Shown here: positions 58,564-64,000 of the stretch, piece by piece
Numbering within the stretch: position 1 is the first letter of the stretch
How the letters are laid out: each line of letters opens with the position of its first letter
DNA from: Gaertneriomyces semiglobifer
Lineage: Eukaryota > Chytridiomycota > Chytridiomycetes > Spizellomycetales > Spizellomycetaceae
Direction: 5' to 3'
Length of the DNA stretch: 64,000 bases
Assembly: GCA_025558075.1 (NCBI GenBank)
Contig: JAHLKF010000002.1
Location: forward strand, 248,001 to 312,000
Made by a program: the position numbers and the translations under genes
The notes under the pieces: generated by a model
The model's database searches: none
What the model was told of the DNA's origin: nothing
The model's input: only the letters and a program-made list of their open reading frames with translations

Positions 58564-59981
58564 ATGCAGTCTCTTGTTATCAATCCAGCGAGATCAGGTA
58601 TGTATGAGCTGCCTCCTTGATGTTGTGTTCTCAAAGGCTTGAAAGGAGTGGGGCTGAAAGAGGACGAGAATATATCAATCACGCTTGCAGACCGCGACAA
58701 CCGCATATAAGCATGTCAAGACTAATGGAATTCTTTGCAGTACGCCAAAGCTCAGCCGGCTCTGCCGGTGGCCGGACAGCTCAACCGCGCTCTCGTCAAC
58801 AGCAACCGCATGGAGACGGCGGCCGCGAAGCCAATGTTAACATCAATCACAACAAGTTCTCTGCTAAACACCAAAAACGCGGTCGTCCAAGCAGCAACAT
58901 TACCAACGACAACTTTCAACCTACGGCAATTCTTAAGAATCCTCAGCGTAACCCCGACGCTAACATTATTCCTGCCCCTGATACCGTTGTGCCTCCACCT
59001 TTACGCAAAAGCCATACGGCTCCCGCTAAATCTGCCGAGAAATCATCTCCCATGTTCGCCAGCGACATGCTTGACTCCCCTCCTGATACCAGCAACCAAA
59101 AGGAGCGCAAGGACGCCAAAGACTCGAATAATAATGAAAAGAAGCGAAGGAATAAGAAACCTTCTAGCGAACGACAACAGCAACAACCAGTTTTGGAGCA
59201 ATCTGAACCTCTGAAGCCTGCCGCAGAGCCTACACGCCTGCAGCAGCAACAGCAACACCAGCAGCCACAGAGGAAGTCCTCTGCTAGAAGAGGTACTCCT
59301 AAACAGCGCCGTTTGAGTGCGCCGGATTTGCGTTTGCAACAGCCACTGCTGACTCCCGCTTCTGGGAACATCCAAGGAGTGGCTGACTATCATAACACGA
59401 ACAACAACATGTCTGCAACCACTACGATGACTACGCTCAACGCAACACTTTATGCTGGCGCTACATTTCAAAACTCACCTGCTGCCTCAGCACTGCCTGT
59501 TCCGGTGTTTTCCAACAGATCACTTACCAAATCTGCTCCGCCGATGCAGACCTCGCCGACTAACATCACTGAGTCGACGTCTCTTCCGACGCCTGTCATG
59601 AACAGTCAGACGCGGCACCCTCCGCGTACATATTCACACGAAGCACTAAACGTCGTACACACACCCTCGCCCTGCCGCTCGACTCGTCACGGTAACCGTT
59701 TCCACGATGACTCTGTTTTTGCCATGGATGACGATCACCATAGTGCGCGTCTTAACGATGATGATTTACGCAAAAAATCACGCGATTTGTTATCCCTTTT
59801 GAAGAACCAGGCGGTGGTTGTACCGCACCCATCTCCTTCTCATACTGGTGTGCCTCATCCACATGAAGAGGATGTGAATGTGTTGAATCAAATTAGTTTG
59901 GATTTGAAGAGTATGCTCAACATTGGTGGAGGACCCAGAGTGGGCATGGGCATGGGCAATTCATTTGTAGGTGGATTTTGA
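58564..59981 (+). CDS. Edc1/PNRC-type mRNA decapping activator
   Basis: Two exons, 58564-58597 and 58741-59981, encode 424 aa. I used the small first exon (MQSLVINPARS) with a GTATGT donor because it joins in phase across a 143-nt intron with a CTAAT branch site; an ATG at 58713 in the intron is the alternative. Most of the protein is disordered, rich in Gln, Asn, Pro and Ser. The diagnostic motif is YAGATFQNSPAASALPVPVF, which matches the YAGxxF..P..LPxPxF motif through which Edc1 and PNRC2 bind Dcp1-Dcp2 and activate decapping. A C-terminal helix pair (KKSRDLLSLLKNQ and LNQISLDLKSMLNI) ends the protein. A QQQQQ-rich tract lies at about residues 190-225. Role in P-body mRNA turnover is inferred from the motif. 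Confidence 0.75.
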
Positions 59982-60691
59982 AGGGAGATGTGGTGTGGCG
60001 GATGATGTGGCCCTATCTTTTGTTTTCTTGTCGTTGTGCGCGATTTTTCTTGGTGGGATGGACTGATGCGGGTTGTTGAGGTTTGAATATGACCGGAGGA
60101 AATAGCGAGCCTTTTTTTTTGGTTCTGATTTTTTTTTTGGATGTGCGATGGGTTATAGAATTTGGTTGGTGATATCGGCAGCACCTCTCATCGGGTGAGC
60201 GTGTGGATGCGGTGACAAAACAATTGGCTTTGGATGTCCATGTGAGGTTTGGAACGGAGGACCGTGTGGATGCGTATGGGTGTGAGCGTGATGTGGGTGT
60301 GATGTGGGAGTGATGTGGGTGTGATGTGGGTGTGATGTGGGTGTGATGTGGGTGGATGTGGGTTTGGGTGTGGGTGCGAATGTATTTCAAGGAAATGTGG
60401 CAGATTTCCGAGTTATGAGGATAGAATGGTAGCATACATGTTTTCCTGGCGAAAAAATATATCTGCTATCGTTCAAATTTTACAAGGCTCGTTCGCTGTT
60501 GGTTGCTGTGGTTGGTCGAGAGGTCTCATATCCAGGCAACCATGAATCTGAACCGCCATGCTATGTATGAGGTCTCCGTAGGGACGCCGATTCCATTATT
60601 TGTAACGCACTTGTCCAGCAAGGGCGCAGTCTACAGATTAAATACACGGCAGAGCTGGAGATGGTGAATCGGTTGCGAGACGCAATTCATG
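59982..60691. other. Convergent intergenic region with minisatellite
   Basis: 710 bp between the decapping-factor stop and the seven-helix protein stop. It holds T-runs at 60112-60139, an 11-nt minisatellite, and no supported gene. Confidence 0.45.
60288..60353. repeat. Minisatellite, six copies of GTGATGTGGGT
   Basis: Six 11-nt units in register, five identical and one with a final A instead of T, followed by degenerate GT-rich copies to about 60378. The G-rich strand has regularly spaced GGG triplets. Confidence 0.9.
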
Positions 60692-61927
60692 TCACGTCAG
60701 CGAATGAGTGGAACTATCGGAGCTGCTCAGGATGTTGATGACGGTCTGGTTGCCCATACTACTGGGTCTTGTTTGTTCCCGCTTGACAAAATCCCCCTTG
60801 AGAATGCTGCAATCGGAAAGGACGCAAAAGGTGTGAGCAACGTTCCTACCTAGCGCAGATAAAGAAACGGCATTTGCAGTGCAGGAGCAACTTACCCAAC
60901 AATCAAGACCATGCTGACAATCAGCAACGCCAAGGGTGCTGGTATATCCCACAATACCAAATAAAAAGTCGACGCTACAGCAGAACGCAGAATGCGACTT
61001 GGAATCGACACATATACGGCACACGTGAGGCCATAGGACCCCACACCCAACGCCAACGCAATGGAGATCCTCACGACTCTTTTTCGGGCTTTATCCAGTT
61101 CCTGCATCGGCTCTAATCGGGTATCCTCTTCAAACTCGACGCCTGGCTGTGACAGGGCCTCTACGGCGGAGATAGTCGATCGGAGCTCGCGGTTGAACTG
61201 CCAAGCGAAGAATATGATTCCGAGACAGAGTACGGCGAGAAAGAACACCCAAGACCAGTAATGGATGCGGAAGTAACGACTTGCCACAAGGAGGGAGCTC
61301 CATGTTTTCTTGTCGAAGTGGACTCCCGTGAGAGCGGCGAAGGTTGTCGTGACAGTTAATGGAACGATGAGTGCGAAAATAAGAAAACAGTTGAGGAATC
61401 TCGCCGGTGGGACCCAGAGAGGTTTCGAGAACGATCCATGCGAAAGTTTGTCGGACGGCGTTAAATAGATTCTTGATAAAGTGTTTGTCAGCAAACTTAT
61501 TCCTACGTAAATTATGGATGCTTGTACCTCGTTTTACGTACATTCCAACGAGGTATATTGCCATGCCAGCATAAATCACACCCCACGGCCAACTCTCCAA
61601 TATCTCCGCCCGCCATACTCGTCCGTTTGCGGTGTACCCCACTCGATCGGACATCAGTAAACCCAAAAACACCAATCTTCCAGCGTCAAACAAAAACCCT
61701 GTCGCTAGGAATCCTTCTAAAGGGTTGGGTTTAATCGCACCATGCTCAATTCGGAACACACGCTGCTTTTTTATAACGAGGAAATAGACAAGCAAGCCCA
61801 GCTGAGTGATAGCGCCAATGCCCGCAATCACACATCCGATAATGCGGACGGTCAATGCCGGGCCGTTTACGAGAGGAGATACACGCCAGTCGTTAGTAAT
61901 ATCCGGTGGGATGTAGTTGTCGGGCAT
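60692..61927 (-). CDS. Orphan seven-helix membrane protein
   Basis: Starts MPDNYIPPDI at 61927. Hydrophobic segments by eye: TVRIIGCVIAGIGAITQLGL, GFLFDAGRLVFLGLLM, WPWGVIYAGMAIYLVGMYV, FLIFALIVPLTVTTTFAALT, YWSWVFFLAVLCLGIIFFAW, ISIALALGVGSYGLTCAVYV and FYLVLWDIPAPLALLIVSMV, a seven-helix layout with a short N-terminus and a Ser/Thr-rich C-terminal tail (SSSDSSTHSLT). The last intron is 60807-60895, and the final exon starts GILKGDFVKREQ. One earlier junction is unresolved: the frame changes between about 61400 and 61507, where a donor near 61496 and an acceptor near 61400 would fit in phase. I recognise no receptor family. GPCR-like topology is inference. Confidence 0.65.
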
Positions 61928-62374
61928 GGTATCGCTCGGGGAGCGTCGTCTTCGAAAATTGACGACATTGTACTGATGGACCCAAATTTATCTTGAAGCA
62001 GTGCTGCAGTACCGGCTTGCGACTAATGGTTCATGCTTTCTCCAACGGGCGTGACGCTGAATGTAGGTCCGATGCATTCCATGGGGCGGGTGACGGGACA
62101 AACATGCATCTGCTAGATTCTTCGGGTTGCGTGATTGTGCGGAAGGTGGTGCGGAGTAGACTAGAAGCCGTGGCTGGCCCGCAGGTTAATGTGAGCCAAA
62201 GGATCGAACAGAACAAACCCGTCGTCTGATTACCGGCCTCTGCGAGCGAGGCTTGTTATTCCCCTTGTTCCGACGCGTGCCCGCGGTCGGCCAACAGCGA
62301 GTCCCGTGGGTAAGCGCGAATAAATTCTTTCGGATTCCAGCTCAGCATTGGCGGTCATCGAACCCAAAGGTAAA
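61928..62374. other. Intergenic region
   Basis: About 450 bp upstream of the seven-helix protein gene. No gene is supported apart from the candidate exon that follows. Confidence 0.35.
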
Positions 62375-62635
62375 ATGGCCGCGAGTTGGAGCAAGAACGA
62401 CCAAGTGGAATACATGAAAAAAATGCAGTTCTGCAGCTTTTTCTTTAGTGACGAGGGTGCATCGGAGTTGAAGGCCGCTCTCGCACAACGCGTGGGTGGC
62501 ACAGTCATCCGCTCATTGCGACGACACCAGCTTGCGAAGATGAAGATACGTTCTCCCTTCCTATGCCGTTGTCGAACACGGCGCCACTCCTACCTCATCC
62601 AGGACTCTCTTTCAGTGAAAGGCTACGACCGGTGA
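62375..62635 (+). CDS. Possible first exon of an unknown protein
   Basis: An ATG opens 86 codons (MAASWSKNDQVEYMKK..). The frame ends in TGA right after a GTGAGA donor-like sequence at 62632, so it may be an exon rather than a whole gene. The composition is plausible (charged N-terminus, basic C-terminus), but I found no continuation and no family. Confidence 0.25.
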   Translation: MAASWSKNDQVEYMKKMQFCSFFFSDEGASELKAALAQRVGGTVIRSLRRHQLAKMKIRSPFLCRCRTRRHSYLIQDSLSVKGYDR

Positions 62636-63482
62636 GAACGCGGGTCGGGGAAGGATGCAGCGCGTTGGCTCTCTCCGTGTAGATCTGGGCAGAGTTAATG
62701 TGGGTGTGGCTGCGACCGGACCTCTACGTCAGGCGCACTCGTCTTGGCGGCCATATTACTCTGTCCGAGTTGAAGTGGGGTTCTTTCATGTGAATATGGA
62801 TGTTTTCGTTCTTTATTAACTTTCATCGGCCGTTGGGATCGAGAACATCAGGACTTTTTAGAACGTTTGGTCGTGTACAACTAATTGCGAAGATGCCTTG
62901 ACGTAAACCATTGCTTTTGCAGATGGACAGATACTTTGCGACTAACGTTTGACCATTGAGAATGTGCCAGCGCCGAGAGGTGCACCAGCGAATACGGATA
63001 TGCCACATGTAATACCAGCGGCCGTTGTTTGAAGCTCGCAGTTTGCTGGCATTGAATGTTAACCGCTAGTCCTGTCCTGTGTATGATGTGCAGGAGCAAC
63101 ATCTTCTCCACACACCTTTGGCGCTCATAATATCCTCCGCCGCTGCTTCCTCAAGGCTCGAAGTTGGCGGACCTGCATCTTTAACTTGATGAGAGCTCCC
63201 TAGTATAATGGAGACTCCTGATTTGATTTGGGTCGATAAAACATACGCAAAGTATGCTTGTCAGTTACTACCAACTCCTCCCAATATACAGCAGTTTAAG
63301 CGGAAGCGAGGGACGTGGTTTGCCAAAATGCTCTTAAAAGCGAGCGGTATCATATATTGAAGAGATGAGTAGACCAGCTACTACCCGATTCTTGCTCGGC
63401 TTGTATACTATATAATCTACCGTGTAAGTCTATCTAACGGCTCATAGATCTAGTGTAATAATAGTGGTATTCTAGCGAGAAC
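62636..63482. other. Intergenic region upstream of the peptidase stop
   Basis: About 850 bp without a supported gene, including the 3' UTR of the aminopeptidase. I see no repeat. Confidence 0.35.
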
Positions 63483-64000
63483 TTAGACAACAACGGATCC
63501 ACAGCCGACGTCGAGGGGAGCCTTGCCACCGGCGGCAGGTGCCCTCCGTCCCAAAGCGGGAGCAGCGGATCTGGCGGGGATGGTGGAGAGGTCTTTGGAG
63601 TAGGTAGCGGTGGCGTGTGCAATGGCCTTGGCGTTGATTATCCAAGCTTCGTGGTTCAGGTTGTCAAGAGTGTCGCAGGCCTCGTGGTAGCAGATGTCGT
63701 ACGAGACTCCAGCTTCACCACCGAACATCTTGGCCTCCTCTTCGGTCTTCTTGCTCTCAGCGCCAGTGAAGAGACCACCAGATGGGATATCGACGGCGAT
63801 GAAGGGTCCGTAGTCGGAACGACCACTGAAAGCAGCCGGGACGTAGGGCTTCTTCACGGATTCAAAGTAGTTGTTGAAGAGGTGCTCAATGGCGTCGGAG
63901 CCAGCGGGAGGAGTGGCACCACCGGGGAAGGCTTCCGAGTTGTCACCATCGTAGACTCCAATGACGTAGTTGGGAGAAGCAATCATGTCAAAATTTAGGT
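63483..64000 (-). CDS. M28-family aminopeptidase, 5'-truncated by window edge
   Basis: The C-terminal 172 residues of a zinc aminopeptidase of the M28 family, related to vacuolar aminopeptidase Y and secreted leucine aminopeptidases. LNFDMIASPNYVIGVYDG contains a metal-binding Asp; SGRSDYGPFIAVDIPSGGLFTG is the substrate-pocket block; and CYHEACDTLDNLN carries the late zinc-ligand His with the usual paired Cys. The tail (ALGRRAPAAGGKAPLDVGCGSVVV) is longer than the peptidase fold and Ala/Gly-rich. The frame is open to the window edge, so exon structure upstream is unknown. Confidence 0.93.
   Translation of the reverse strand, partial: LNFDMIASPNYVIGVYDGDNSEAFPGGATPPAGSDAIEHLFNNYFESVKKPYVPAAFSGRSDYGPFIAVDIPSGGLFTGAESKKTEEEAKMFGGEAGVSYDICYHEACDTLDNLNHEAWIINAKAIAHATATYSKDLSTIPARSAAPALGRRAPAAGGKAPLDVGCGSVVV

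Overview
The window is nuclear DNA from a eukaryote with compact, intron-rich genes. I rebuilt gene models by hand from splice signals (GT..AG, often with a CTRAY branch motif 10-20 nt before the acceptor), reading-frame continuity and protein-family alignment remembered from general knowledge. Introns are short: most are 53-90 nt and a few are 100-165 nt. The fungal-type bZIP basic region, the septin and the gene density point to a fungus. SARAF, CYRI/FAM49, an androglobin-type calpain-like protein and a PNRC/Edc1-type decapping factor are not what one expects of a yeast or a typical ascomycete. Together they suggest an early-diverging, probably zoosporic (chytrid-like) fungus. That placement is inference. 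I saw no rRNA gene, tRNA gene, CRISPR array or intact transposase.

Layout, 1-20 kb: 3' part of a small ATP-dependent DNA ligase; an otubain deubiquitinase; an SLC25 carrier (minus); SARAF; a 2.7 kb gene-poor stretch; a mitochondrial-type aldehyde dehydrogenase; an unknown Cys-rich protein (minus) diverging from TAM41, the mitochondrial CDP-diacylglycerol synthase; a SAM / P-loop NTPase / PD-(D/E)XK nuclease-like protein (minus) whose 3' end lies in a perfect inverted repeat; glucose-6-phosphate isomerase; a STYX-type phosphatase (minus).

20-45 kb: a Rieske-type oxygenase that has lost ligands of both metal centres; NSRP1 (minus) and GPN1 sharing a 171 bp promoter; TFIIB (minus); a membrane-anchored Vps62-like protein (minus); a BAP31-like ER protein with an unusual repetitive tail; an HPP-family membrane protein (minus) diverging from a GCN4-like bZIP factor; a hydrophobic unknown (minus); a YciI-like protein; a long androglobin-like protein without a globin domain; CYRI (minus).

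45-64 kb: a possible unknown spliced gene; a second SLC25 carrier of the nucleotide/NAD/folate-like branch; BMT5-type rRNA methyltransferase (minus) diverging from ARFRP1; cullin-3; a septin (minus); a Rab-like GTPase with Leu at the catalytic Gln position and no prenylation site (minus); an Edc1/PNRC-type decapping activator; an orphan seven-helix membrane protein (minus); and the 3' part of an M28 aminopeptidase (minus).

Most genes are housekeeping and are not organised into a pathway cluster. The parts most worth attention are the SAM-NTPase-nuclease gene with its terminal inverted repeat, the three proteins whose catalytic residues differ from their families (Rieske, Rab-like, STYX), and the lineage-informative genes (SARAF, androglobin-like, CYRI).
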